Assembly (NCBI GenBank): GCA_003427395.1
Contig: BFEA01000156.1
Coordinates: 2,696,722 to 2,729,749 of the forward strand
Length of the DNA stretch: 33,028 bases
Reading direction: 5' to 3'
Source: Chara braunii
Taxonomy: Eukaryota > Streptophyta > Charophyceae > Charales > Characeae
Part shown: positions 1 through 9,203 of the stretch, in pieces
How positions within the stretch are numbered: the first letter of the stretch is position 1
Layout: each line of letters begins with the position of its first letter
Program-made: the position numbers and the translations under genes
The notes under the pieces: model-generated
What the model was told of the DNA's origin: nothing
The model's database searches: none
The model's input: the letters and a program-made list of their open reading frames with translations, nothing else

Positions 1-857
1 TTCACATGCGAACACACATTAAATTTGCCATTTTCAAAAAACATTCAATGAACAGGGTCAAGCAAGTGTGGGTTCACACAGGTGTGAAGAGAAATATGAG
101 TCACTCAACTGACCTTGAGTGAAGTTTAGTCCGACTCACTCAAGAAGACCGGTTAATATACAAATCAAGTACAAGATCGCCGTTGAATATGAAAATATGC
201 GGCTCACATGAAAATACGCAGCTCCCAACTTCACAGGTTATGGTCGTTTCACTGAACGACGGTCCGTCGCTTTCTCCAAGTGCCTGATCACACCAAGGTT
301 GGGTCCATCGATATGTCTGAATGAGACAATCCTCAAAGAGGGTGCTCCCATAATCCAAACCCACATTGCCTCAACATCCAGACAGTCCCAACGCAGTCCC
401 AACTGCACCACGTGCTCCAATGACACTTCCCCAACCAACCGCAAGTCCATGTCGCCTTCAATCATCATGCCCGCTCACAATAGCCATACCAACACGTTGA
501 TCCTGAACTCAGAGTCGGTCCCACCTGGTCCCAAAATGCTCCCAGATGGTCCCCTTGCAACCCCATACTATCGCCCGCATTACCAAATAGGTCATAACTG
601 AAAACAATTCGCACTGCGTGCCGCAAAAAAAATAAGGGTGACCCTGGTCCAAGCCGCATGTGCTGCGAGCCCCCCCCCCAAAAAAAAATAAAGATGTTCT
701 TCCGGCACAAACCGCAAGCGTTGCAACTCCAATAGCCACTGCCGCTCAGACCCAATCGTGCACCAGCATAGACCCAACCTCTAGGCCACACCAGGATCCA
801 CCTTTACTGCCGCACACCAAAACCCCAACGGCGCGACCATGGCTCGCCGTGTCGTCA
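1..857. other. Non-coding stretch, no recognised gene
   Basis: Both strands were read. Short minus-strand frames around 140-470 look faintly protein-like, but they overlap in two frames and match no family I know. Around 620-700 there are A-rich and C-rich runs in a context (GCCGC followed by an A-run) resembling the degenerate repeat that starts at 858, so the repeat may begin earlier in a more decayed form. I call no gene here. Confidence 0.4.
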
Positions 858-1140
858 AATACGCAGCATAACCCCACTGACAGTTGCTGCCGCCGTGCTA
901 AGAAAGAGGTAGCACTTCCACTGAAAGTGTTGCTGCCGCCATGCCAAAAAAAAATTGGCAGCACCTCCCCCTCAAAAAGGTTGCCGCCGAACCAAAATTT
1001 CGGTAGCATAACCCCTGATGACCCTTGCCATTATCGCGCCGCCAAACGGACAACACCTCCCCTCAGTCACATTAAAAATATCCGCGTCGCGTGGCAAATC
1101 CGGCAGCATAATCCCACTAAGATGAGTGTTGCCTGCCGCA
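858..1140. repeat. Degenerate ~48-bp tandem repeat, about six units
   Basis: Successive units start near 858, 909, 958, 1003, 1050 and 1102. Each carries a purine-rich GGCAGCA- or GGTAGCA-type start, a C-rich segment (CCCC or CTCCCC), and a TTGCTGCCGCC-like end followed by an A-run. The fourth unit contains AAAATTTCGG followed by TAGC (994-1007). This is nearly the core of the 122-bp repeat at 9204-9770 inside the LTR element. The frame running through it (660-1331, plus) is proline- and threonine-rich and is best seen as translated repeat. Confidence 0.6.
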
Positions 1141-1335
1141 CCGTCCGAACTCTGACGCCGCCTACCGGTCACAACACCAGCACAAAGGTGGGGCAGAGGG
1201 CCTCCAGCCCTTGGCCATGGCTGCAACATCTCCCCTCATCCTGCAGACCTCCACTCTCCACTGACAACACTTCCTCTCATCCTCCTCTCCTCGGGAACTG
1301 TTGCAACACAGACCCGAGTTCGAATCCCTGATGGG

Positions 1336-1448
1336 GGTCGATTTCGGCCGTGCGCTCTGGTAGATCTGGTAGATCGCGCGGCCGTGCTGATCTTCGCGCG
1401 GCCGATTTCGGCCGTGCGATCTGGTAGATCGCGCGGTCGAAATCGACC
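1336..1448. repeat. GC-rich foldback with nested palindromes
   Basis: The left arm starts GGTCGATTTCGGCCG (1336-1350) and the right arm ends GCGCGGTCGAAATCGACC (1431-1448), pairing over about 20 bp with a few mismatches. The interior holds further copies of GGTAGATCGCGCGG and CGGCCGATTTCGGCCG, so the piece is an inverted repeat with internal direct repeats. No coding content is visible. Confidence 0.6.
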
Positions 1449-1490
1449 GCGTCACATCAGAGGGGTGGGGAACCGGGCAGCCCTCAGCAA

Positions 1491-1580
1491 AAGGAGCCAG
1501 CCCAGTCGCCTGTTGTCAGGTTCGATCCCTATGCCTACAGGGTGATAGTCCGACGACGGTACCTACTGGGCTAGCTCCTT
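1491..1580. repeat. 90-bp inverted repeat with a B-box-like core
   Basis: AAGGAGCCAGCCCAGT (1491-1506) pairs with ACTGGGCTAGCTCCTT (1565-1580), 15 of 16 positions. Between the arms lies GGTTCGATCCC, close to the tRNA B-box GGTTCGANTCC, and the left arm AGCCCAGTCG is weakly A-box-like. It could be a decayed tRNA-derived SINE head, but a tRNA cloverleaf cannot be drawn, so I do not call a tRNA. Confidence 0.4.
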
Positions 1581-2024
1581 CTCACATTAAAAGAGGAGCT
1601 GCCATTCATTTGAAGACACTTTAGCCCAATAGGCCTCCCTCTAGCGCTTAGCAGCTAAGCCCGCTTGCCACTGTGGCTGGCCGGCTGGGTTGGTGGCCGA
1701 CGGCCTTAGCAGCCACCCGACTCAGCCGGCCCAAATGCTATCAACCCCGGCCCTTGGCGCAAAAAGCCCCACGGACCCTAGGCTAACTACCCCTTCACGT
1801 TGCGGTCCCAACCTCGTCGCAGCGGCCCCTTTTTGGCCCGCTTAGGCCCTGAATCGCGCGGCTCTTAAGCTGTGCGACATTGTTTTAGGTGAAATAGGTC
1901 TAGTTTTACCGTTCCCATATCCGCACATTCCCACGACTTCGACAAAAGCGAAGAATTGCCGTTCGCCTTTGTTACTCCTGGACGCCACACGCGCCCGGAC
2001 TAACGTCCGAAAACTTTTAGCCTG
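1581..2024. other. Non-coding, nothing recognised
   Basis: GC-rich sequence with small palindromes such as the GCTTAGCAGCTAAGC segment near 1650. No frame matches a family I know. The recognisable reverse transcriptase of the neighbouring element stops at about 2025, so this is either its flank or whatever replaced the missing RT 3' part. Confidence 0.4.
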
Positions 2025-2655
2025 TCAGTCATAGGTCATGTCTGAATAAACATTGGCAACGTCAGTCTCATCAAGTCCTTCAATTCAGCGAGAAAGTCGG
2101 ACAGCGTCTGACATTGAAAACCCCCGACAAATACCCTTGTCAGGGTATTTGCCCCGACAGCGCGACCGAAGGTACAACCTTTCCCACGTGTATTAACTCG
2201 CGCCGACAACCTACCCTTGTCCCTAGGATGGTCAACTAGCCAATGGACTGCATCCATGATGTCCGCGTGGGGAAGTTTACAAAACATGTCTTTGATGTCA
2301 TAAGACATCGCAGACATTTCCGAACCAAACCCCATCCGTCTCCCAATTCGATTACTAATATTCTCCAACTTAGGGACGAGAGATTCCACCGACTTAAGGT
2401 TGAAGTGCCAGTCCCCGGGTATAGTGAACAACATGTGGTTCAAAATCTTCGCCACAACTCTACCAGTCCTCGCAGTAGGTTCAGAGTAAGTGAGACAGAT
2501 AGGGCGAAAGCGAGTGAGATACTATGCTTTGGTAAAGCATACTCCTCACCGATCTTACCCTTCTTGTCCCACTGCAAGAACTTCAGGAGTCCACATTCTA
2601 TGGCTTCAGTCTTGAAAGCAGTCATCAGGGAGTCCTCCGACTCTCTCTGCACCAT
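2025..2655 (-). pseudogene. Reverse transcriptase fragment of Penelope-like element
   Basis: RT fingers and first palm segment. After a frameshift near 2655 the protein reads through KFLQWDKKGKIGEEYALPKH. Another shift near 2520 leads into RPICLTYSEPT and GRVVAKILNHML, the RT motif 1-2 region. Motif A is SYDIKDMFCKLPH (catalytic Asp in YDIKD), followed by RVNTRGKGCTFGR. After a third shift near 2060 a short TDVANVYSDMTYD segment is still readable, then similarity ends. The domains with QG-type motif B and catalytic YxDD (motif C) are absent, so this is truncated and cannot be active. The segment 2122-2159 inside the frame holds a 9-bp perfect hairpin flanked by CCCCGACA direct repeats. Confidence 0.75.
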
Positions 2656-3677
2656 ACCCCGGGCTTCGTACGAATAGTTTCAACATAGCTTCGTAATACA
2701 CCTTGGGGCAAAGAACCAGGGTTTCCCCTGGGCTTCTGTCCAAGGGTGTGCATACCAAACCGGTAAGCCTTCTCTTCATTTGCTGCACCACCTCCATATC
2801 CAAACATTTAGTAATTTCCATGTGAGCATCCATCATACATGCATCTACCTCCCTTTTATCGATCTTAGGTCCAGGGCCCCGAAAGTTAGCCCATCCTACA
2901 AACCCATCCGTAATCTTCCTCAACAACAAGCTTGCCCTATCAGGGTGCTTATGTTTTGGCACATTATTGGCATTCACCAAGAGTGGGTGAACGTCATCCA
3001 GATCCTGCAGTCTAGCTTGCACGTGTCCTCCTATCCGTGGATAGGGAAAACCTGCACATGTGCAGGTAGACACATCAACCCAGGCATAAACCCGCTGATT
3101 GTGTATCAAGTTCGCCACCGCCTGGTTTCTTAATCCAGATGATGTGAACTCCAAGCCGTGCAGATACCTTCATGCATCCTGGAATATCCATGTCTTCAAT
3201 TTTATCATTGAGGAGTTTTCGGACTTCAACCAACTTGATCCGATCATCGAACTTCAACTTCATCATCAACTTCGAGTTGACATTCCAACCGTGATCAGTT
3301 TTGACCACGCGGCTAATTAGCTGTCTCAAGTAAGCGGTTGTGACCGTCTTCTGAAAATCCTGCGCAGCTCTCATCAATCTCATAAGAGATTCGAGGCTGC
3401 ATTTTCGCAGCATCTCAATTCTTCGCTGGTTACGTAGTATCGGGACCAGGAAAGGTTTATCCATATTAATCTTCGGTTGCCATCTTCTCAAATGCAGGAC
3501 GTCCACCCTCACACCAGATTCCATCTCGTTCTTGCATGCCGCCAATTTGCAACGCCGTCCGTTAATCAACACCTCAGATTTACCATAGCTAGATCGAATC
3601 GATCTCCAACCACCACACCAATAGTTACCCCCATGTATGTACATAGAAAACTGCCTCCGTTTGCCTGTCTCTTGCTC
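2656..3677 (-). pseudogene. Linker between GIY-YIG and RT, with CxC motif
   Basis: The first part (3677-3170) is basic and shows CKLAAC, then RTI-type helical segments such as IEMLRKCSLESLMRLMRAAQ. After a one-base loss near 3170 the frame continues through RNQAVANLIHNQ, VYAWVDVSTCTCAG and HVQARLQDL. CTC is the CxC motif that characterises the short linker joining N-terminal GIY-YIG to RT in the Naiad/Chlamys clade. Downstream lie HPDRASLLLRKITDGF and LVLCPKVYYEAMLKLF, which lead into the RT. The assignment of CxC rests on position and motif only; no alignment was possible. Confidence 0.6.
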
Positions 3678-4310
3678 CTATAGAAACTGGTACACGTTAG
3701 CACTACCTCCATCTGAGTCGCACAGACTTACGCTGATAGGTATAACTCTCTGCGAGGTGTGATTTGTCCTTGTAATAGGTATAACCCTTTCCCTCTCCCG
3801 TCGGCCTCTCCTCCTGCTTCCAACACCTTCCCTTGTTACCGGTTTGTCGGATGTATTCAGAGTCGGGCTCCAGCGTAGTATATACATATGTTCAATCACC
3901 GACAGGTCCGCTTGCTTACATCTATCAACAGGAATCAAGACATATGACTCAAATCCAAAAGACCGCCACCACCTATACAGGTGGTTAAATTTTTGCCCTC
4001 TGTTACATACCGATAGATGCTCCCGCCAGCGTATAGACCCGGTCCTAGCTGTCTGTCTCACGTACTGCGCACGGCACGACGAAGATGTCAGGATATACAC
4101 ACATCTAGAATCAGTGCTAAAGCATTGAACACCATATCTGCAGTACATATCCACCCACGAGGCAATACATTTCCTAAGCCAGCGTAGCTCATCATACAGC
4201 GCCAATGCGATGACAACCAATCCATATAACCTCTCCACTTGCTCATCGTAGATGTCTAACCTCCGTAATTCAATAAGGCGTCCACATATGACCCAAAGTT
4301 TACGTGGTGC
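3678..4310 (-). pseudogene. GIY-YIG endonuclease domain of Penelope-like element
   Basis: The domain opens with CVYILTSSSCRAQYVRQTAR, matching the GIY...YIG core (VYI and YVR; the usual Gly of YIG is Arg here, GGN to AGN being a plausible decay change). The conserved Arg is in RWREHL, and the metal-binding Glu is in SVIEHMYILRWSPTLNT. I see no CCHH finger, which agrees with Chlamys-type elements lacking it. The frame is open and in register with the SAP-like region (TGA 4311-4313 between) and with the linker (TAG 3678-3680 after). The nuclease is expected to nick the target to prime reverse transcription. Confidence 0.78.
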
Positions 4311-4769
4311 TCACGAACCACTACCTGCATCGTCATCAGCATCTCCATCGTCTCCTTTAGTATCACCGACCTCTTCCGTTGCAACATTCTGCTTCTCCTC
4401 TTCATGATATGCGACCCATGTCCGTTTCTCGGTAATAACCAGGATGGCTTGCATCTTCTTCCCATCATAGATGACATCTTCATCTTGACAGATACGTTTG
4501 AGTTCTTCAACGTTGAGATTCCCCAGCATCCGAAGGTTCTCAGTTACGAACTTCAATTTACCAACCAACCCTGGTGCTGCCGGAATCTTCCTTCGGCCAG
4601 GGGTTGGAGTCTTGTGCTGCGGGGTCTTCTTCATCGGCTGATGTCTACAACCAAGTTGCAGCTTCCGCTTCGCCGTTCTCTTTGCAGGTGTCTCCATTGG
4701 CGGACTGTCACCAACAGCATTGTCCTCACCCCGTTTGCGTTTCTCACTAATAAGAAGATGCTCTGTCTG
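4311..4769 (-). pseudogene. SAP-like DNA-binding region
   Basis: After the TAG at 4770 the same frame continues through a basic KRKRG / KRTAKRK stretch and then LNVEELKRICQ...YDGKKMQAIL. This spacing of Leu, Leu, Lys and a Gly-Lys-Lys turn followed by a second helix is what a SAP motif (helix-extended loop-helix, DNA binding) looks like. The end is acidic (DTKGDDGDADDD). In this element it would tether the protein to DNA, an inference. The region ends in a single in-frame TGA (4311-4313). Alternative: a simple basic linker with chance resemblance. Confidence 0.6.
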
Positions 4770-5540
4770 CTAGCTCAGCGTATCAACCTCACTGTCGTAG
4801 CTTTCGGCATCATCTTCATCCGATGATGGGGGTAAAACAACTCTCGCTTCAAGTTTGCCTTTGACCCTCCTCCTCTCCTCCCGTTCGTATCTCTCCTGTA
4901 AAGATTCGCCGATTTCGCCCATATGTGGCGAGATTTCCATCAACATCTCTTTTCTCAAGGCTTCCTTCTGCTCTTCCTCCCTCTTCTTCTTATCCTCCTT
5001 CCGTTTCGCCTTTCGAATCACGGCTTGGCGTGCTTCTTCTGCTGCTTGCCTTTCTTCCTTCTCGCGCTCTAATTGAGACTGCTTCTCCATCTTCCGTTTT
5101 TGTTTCTCTTCTTTCTCGGCCTTAACAACATCGAAACCCTCCTTCATCGTGGCTATTGATGCCGCCAGTTCCTTGATCAATTTCTTCATTGCCGGGTCCT
5201 CCGACGTTGCTTTCGGTGTTGGCATTCGAACGTGTTGCCTAGGGGACAACGAGCGTCCCTGCTGACCAGCGTACCTCGTACCACCCTCACCTCCGAGCTT
5301 CGGGCACTGATTCCGATAGTGGCCTGACTCTCCACATTCGTAACACACAGGAACGAAACATCGTGGCGGCTCATCGTTCCTATCTGACTGACTGGATGTA
5401 CCATGCTCCCACGTGCGATCTCTATGTCCTTCCACCGATCGTTCGCCAGTACCTCCTTGTCTTCTATAGTCACCACTTCGGTGACCACATAGTCCGCGAC
5501 GATAATCATGTCTATAGTCGTTATAGTTGCGCCCCGCCAT
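4770..5540 (-). pseudogene. Gag-like protein: CCHC zinc knuckle plus coiled coil
   Basis: I start at ATG 5540-5538 (MAGRNYNDYRHDYRRG) because the RGG/RDY-rich protein begins there; the frame itself stays open to 5741. About residue 66 is the nucleic-acid-binding knuckle CYECGESGHYRNQC (CX2CX4HX4C). It is followed by a long charged coiled coil rich in EKEEKQKRK and REKEERQAAEEARQ, then an acidic tail (SSDEDDAESYDSEVD). The product would bind RNA and oligomerise, like gag or LINE ORF1p. It is in frame with the SAP and GIY-YIG regions, separated only by TAG 4770-4772, so it was probably the N-terminal part of one polyprotein or a read-through product. Confidence 0.7.
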
Positions 5541-5797
5541 CTTCGTAAAGCGCTTTAACAACTTCGAGCAGAATAATCGCAAGCCCTCGGACATCCAAGG
5601 CCTTACACCGGTGCTGATTCTTAGTTGTGCCGCAGAAAGCCCACCGTGAGCTTCTCCAATCGCCGTCAAACCACCGTGTTGTTTCACTCGTATTTGAGTC
5701 GAAACCAATAACGCCAAATTGCACTGTTGATCATCCAACACGTCAACAAAAAAACAGATTGGTATAGGCGGAGAACACTATCAACAATCCATCTATC

Positions 5798-6199
5798 CAA
5801 TCGTACAACCAACTAGCCCTCCTTCATTCGCCACTCGAGTCAAACTGAGCTCCTTAACGTCAATACCGAGAAAGGTTCTTCAACGAACGAACACATCATC
5901 CAATCAGCATCATCATATCCTCGTCACTAAGCTGCTTGAATTATAACGAGACCAAAGAAGGATCCCATCATATTACGACGGAAAAGCAAAATACAACATC
6001 ACTTTGAACAAGGTCATGTACGAGGACTACCAAGCGTCCAACCATCGTACGACCAACTAACCCTCCTTCGATCTCCGCTCTAGTCAGAGCAGCTCCGTAG
6101 TACTCATACCGAAAATAGACATGAGTCAACGAACAAATCATTTGCTCCGTCTCCTCGTATCCTCACCACCTAGCTGTCTTGATTATTAAGACAAAACGA
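5798..6199. repeat. Two diverged direct repeats in the element's 5' leader
   Basis: Copies at about 5798-5957 and 6042-6199 share blocks such as CGTACRACCAACTARCCCTCC, ATACCGARAA, CAACGAAC and TCCTCRTC, at roughly 70-75 percent by eye. The copies are about 244 bp apart, start to start. They lie upstream (minus strand) of the gag-like start, where a duplicated promoter/leader or a pseudo-LTR, as known in Penelope-like elements, would sit. Confidence 0.6.
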
Positions 6200-6204
6200 G
6201 GCAT

Positions 6205-6299
6205 CACCGACGTCAAAACTTCGCTCCTAGTATGTTGCGTTAGCAAGAAAACACCGACGTCAAAAACTTCGCTCCCAGTATATTGCGTTAGCAAGAAAA
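6205..6299. repeat. 47-bp tandem duplication
   Basis: Two adjacent copies (6205-6251 and 6252-6299) of CACCGACGTCAAAA followed by CTTCGCTCC and TTGCGTTAGCAAGAAAA, with three or four differences. The unit is part of the leader region of the Penelope-like element. Confidence 0.8.
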
Positions 6300-6541
6300 C
6301 ACGAACAAATAGTAAAACGTGCTCACACTTCGCCGGCGTCTTCCGAGTGGGTTCACACGCGCCTTTAGAATTGCATTGAGAAGAAGGGAAAAATACACAG
6401 CTTAAGATCACACACAGAAGCGCATATAAAAAACTGATGTATATTCCAATACCAGATACCAAGATACACAAGTAAAAAAGAGTGCATGCCGGTTGGGATG
6501 TGGCCGCATGTCTTCTTGTGAAGTTTTTATCAGACGGATAA

Positions 6542-6876
6542 ATTGCAAATACCCCCACAAGTTCATGTATATGCTAAGATGTCCCTTTACGTCCTGGGTT
6601 TAGTGAAATCTTTTGTCGATGGAGCCACGATAACCCTACGGCATACCGTCCACATTGGGGAAATACCCTCGTACATTCTTACTTTTTCGAAGGCCCGACT
6701 CGGAGCGCAAAAGGCCAAGGCCCAAATGGTAATGCGCATATTGCAAATTACGAGCGACTGACAGGTGCATACATCATATAATGGGCCCCAAAAGCGCATT
6801 GCTCTTTGCCAGTCTTTCGCCACAACTTTGAGGGACATATTGGCTTATATGTCAACATACAAGGGTATTATGTAAT
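6542..6876. mobile_element. 335-bp MITE with ~48-bp inverted ends, TAA target duplication
   Basis: Left end ATTGCAAATACCC (6542-6554) and right end GGGTATTATGTAAT (6863-6876) are inverted copies. The pairing continues inward through TATATGCTAAGATGTCCCT (left) and AGGGACATATTGGCTTATA (right). Both sides are flanked by TAA (6539-6541 and 6877-6879). TAA/TTA duplications are typical of PIF/Harbinger-type non-autonomous elements. No transposase is encoded; short frames inside are fortuitous. Confidence 0.75.
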
Positions 6877-6879
6877 TAA

Positions 6880-7261
6880 CCCTTTCTCAGACAGCGAAGG
6901 GCTACAGCCTTGAGACATTACCTTTGTAACGTCGTTCCGTTGGTCTCCATCGCAAATGCACGAACGGTTGGACGACACCGATCACGATTGCAAGTGGCAC
7001 CGTCTCGCATCCAACCTCGCGTATTGTGTGTGTGTGTGTGACTGTGTGTATGTGTGTGTGTGTGTCGTGAGGTGGATACTAATCGCGCCGAGTCATTGAC
7101 GCGCCACGCTGTCCAATCAGCAGAGGCAGTCGAAATCGTCGACGAAGAGGATGATTACCGCCCCACTTTCCTGCTCTCTCTCTCTCTCTAACAAACACAC
7201 ACACACACACACACACACATACACTCAAACACCTGTTATACCTCACAAGGGCACCGCTGCT
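6880..7261 (+). promoter_or_regulatory. Intergenic or promoter-like stretch with TG, CT and CA tracts
   Basis: Contains a TG-rich microsatellite (7026-7068), a CCAAT box (GTCCAATCAG near 7109), a CT run (7177-7190) and a CA run (7194-7220), then ATGGCT with G at -3 and +4. CT-rich leaders are common in plant 5' UTRs, so this may be the promoter and 5' UTR of the frame at 7262. No TATA box is clear. Confidence 0.35.
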
Positions 7262-7465
7262 ATGGCTGTCGAAGATATTGTCCCGTTCGTGCCAGTAGAA
7301 GTCAACGTATTGCAGCAGAGGAATTCAAGGTTCGAGAGGCTGCTCCTAGCTTCGGAGAGGGAGGCCAGCACTCTCACTGAAACCCTGATCCGAAGAGGAG
7401 ATCGTGTTGTTGTCGAAATGGGAGGAGGGGATGAGATTACCCGTGAGCCCGTCCTAAAACAGCGC
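7262..7465 (+). CDS. Possible host-gene first exon, cut off by the LTR
   Basis: The frame opens with MAVEDIVPFVPVEVNVLQQR and runs open through RFERLLLASEREASTLTE and RRGDRVVVEMGGGDEITREP to the LTR edge at 7466, beyond which the reading continues only into LTR sequence. The start context (GCTGCT before ATGGCT) is good for a plant. I do not recognise the family. It may be the start of a host gene interrupted by the insertion, or just an open frame. The sequence beyond the other LTR (27257 on) does not continue it, since that is LINE. Confidence 0.35.
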
Positions 7466-8686
7466 TGTCGAACGCATCGGTCCGGCACCGCACCAGGGCA
7501 GCGCGGGACCCTCCAGTCCGCGTCACGCAGGAGTCAATCTAAATCCTTCGTCGCAATATACATGGAGCTTCCACAAACCGCTCCGGCCGAGTGCGCCAGC
7601 CATACCTATAGCGAGCCCCTACGACATGATAGGGCCTACGCGAGGCACGACTTACCTACACCTTACGGGAGTTGTCACCTCCCTTCGGTGGGCATATCCC
7701 TGCCGAGCTACCAGTCCACAGTACGAAAGCTAATCAGCTGCAATCACAGAGGTGGACCAGCCGAGGGCGTTTCTCGTTCGCTGTAGCATAGGGGGTACAC
7801 GCGGTAATACACCTCTATCGGACCCGCACGCGAACCGACACCTTGGGGGGCTGAGGTCCCAAGCGCGGTTCGTCGCCGGTCGACTAGGACGCATCCCACA
7901 CACCACGGGCACTCCACTTTACAAACGCACATACAGAACAACACATATACAAAACGATACAACGCAAACAACACAACAACGCTCCTAGCCCCTCGGTAGC
8001 CAACCCATAACTTTCCAATGCGGAAATCGAATAGGCGTCGCGCGCAAGACTTAGTATAAAACCGCGCAGACGCAAGGCTAACTCATATCGACTCGCAATG
8101 CAAGTGTACGCACGCAGTCGCGACAATGGCGTACTATGTAGTACCCATACTAAGACGATCCTCGTTAATCTCGAGGGTCGCATTCGACACTCAAGTGTCG
8201 GCTGACACGCGCCTTGAGAGTTAATCTCTCGACGCTGGACAACCGCCATGCGCGGTGGAAGACCACATCCTCTTCTGCACCCTGTGCAAAGGGGTTGAGT
8301 AGACAACTTTAAGTTGTCGTGGCAGTCGAACATCAAGGGGTTTGACTTTGACGGTTGCCACGAACTATAACGTCGAACTATAAAAAACTCCAAAGAGCAG
8401 AGGATAACAGAGGGTTTTCCTTCTCACTCAAGCCCAAATTTGGTTAACCCTTGCGCACGATCACTGTAAGTCGCGCACATACCCGAGGCACTTATAGATA
8501 TATAAGGGTTAACTATATAGGACGATCACTTCTCACAGGCACAGTGAGGCTCCTCTCAGCCATATATGTATGAAATCGCAGGCAACCACACCCAGAGTCC
8601 GAACCACAACCATACCTGTAATCACATCAACGAGTCAAATCAACAGCCCACGCGCTACACGGAGTCAACCTCAACCATCTTCGACA
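7466..8686 (-). repeat. 3' LTR
   Basis: Near-identical to 26036-27256. Ends TGTCGA/TCGACA form the short inverted terminal repeat. It contains its own small palindromes, for example CGACACTCAAGTGTCG (about 8186-8201), ACAACTTTAAGTTGT and TGCACCCTGTGCA. The ACAACTT palindrome is broken in the other LTR. TATA-like stretches (CTTATATATCTATAAG read on the minus strand, near 8490-8505) could form the U3 promoter. It ends at 7466 against the plus-strand frame described above. Confidence 0.9.
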
Positions 8687-8702
8687 CTCATACCCCTCGC
8701 TT
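8687..8702 (-). promoter_or_regulatory. Polypurine tract before the 3' LTR
   Basis: Read on the minus strand this is AAGCGAGGGGTATGAG directly before the LTR start TGTCGAAG. A purine-rich stretch here is where RNase H leaves the primer for plus-strand DNA synthesis. The same 16 bases also lie outside the other LTR (27257-27272), see findings. Confidence 0.65.
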
Positions 8703-9203
8703 TAGCCATGCAAGCCCCAAACCTCCTGTCCAACCAACCTTAATTAAAATACTTAGTACCTTTGTTAAATGGCCATTCAATAAAAGTCCGAGTGAAACCT
8801 TAATGAAACAACGAAATCACCAGGGCTAAAGCCTTTCAGGTTGAGTGTAGAGGAAGAGTTGAAATTGAGTCGTAGACCGACGAATCGGCAACCGACCTGT
8901 TATCAGCGATAACAGAAAGTGATCCTTAAGGGATCAAGCTGGATCTAGCCCTTAGCTTGGATCAAATGATCAAAAAAGACTTGTAATACACGGCAGACCA
9001 ATCCCCAAGCTAAGATCATAAGTGTATGGAGAATACAACTCCATAGTACATCCTCACTCAAAATCTCCTTATAAGTTAAACCTAAGTCTACTTTTAAGTC
9101 AGTGCTTAACCCAAAGGTAGACCAACTGCAGAATCTCCCCTATTCTGGGTAGATCGCCTGAATCACCACCTGTCAAAATATAATCTATCTCCTCTAAACT
9201 AAG
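8703..9203. other. Non-coding 3' region with several perfect hairpins
   Basis: Perfect stems at 8897-8915 (CTGTTATC/GATAACAG, loop AGC), 8920-8936 (TGATCC/GGATCA), 9026-9044 (ATGGAG/CTCCAT) and 9129-9147 (CAGAAT/ATTCTG, loop CTCCCCT). A longer one pairs TTAGCTTGG (about 8955) with CCAAGCTAA (about 9005). No ORF of note. Confidence 0.6.

Larger units (their letters stand above)
2025..6303 (-). mobile_element. Decayed Penelope-like element with N-terminal GIY-YIG (Chlamys/Naiad-type order)
   Basis: On the minus strand one reading frame can be followed from about 5540 down to about 3170 through three single stops (TAG 4770, TGA 4311, TAG 3678). It then continues with frameshifts near 3170, 2655 and 2520. 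Domain order is CCHC knuckle and coiled coil, SAP-like, GIY-YIG nuclease, linker with a CxC motif, RT. Placement of GIY-YIG before RT with a CxC linker is the published hallmark of the Naiad/Chlamys clade; Chlamys occurs in green algae and spike mosses. The RT is lost after the region following motif A. The 5' leader (5541-6303) carries two sets of diverged direct repeats. The copy is inactive. Confidence 0.8.

Noticed and set aside
660-1331. Long plus-strand frame of 223 codons
   Set aside because: It runs through degenerate tandem repeats and C-rich DNA; the translation is low-complexity and without domain.
1315-1335. GAGTTCGAATCCC as tRNA T-arm
   Set aside because: The T-stem does not pair well, and no anticodon or acceptor arms can be drawn.
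7262-7465. Left half of the LINE found at 27270
   Set aside because: ITREPVLKQRC faintly recalls the RT motif before QGCPLAP, but the upstream residues show no RT motifs and no target duplication joins the two sides.
7466-8686. The 1221-bp repeats as a plus-strand element
   Set aside because: The PBS lies next to 26036 on the minus strand, and all coding modules are on the minus strand.
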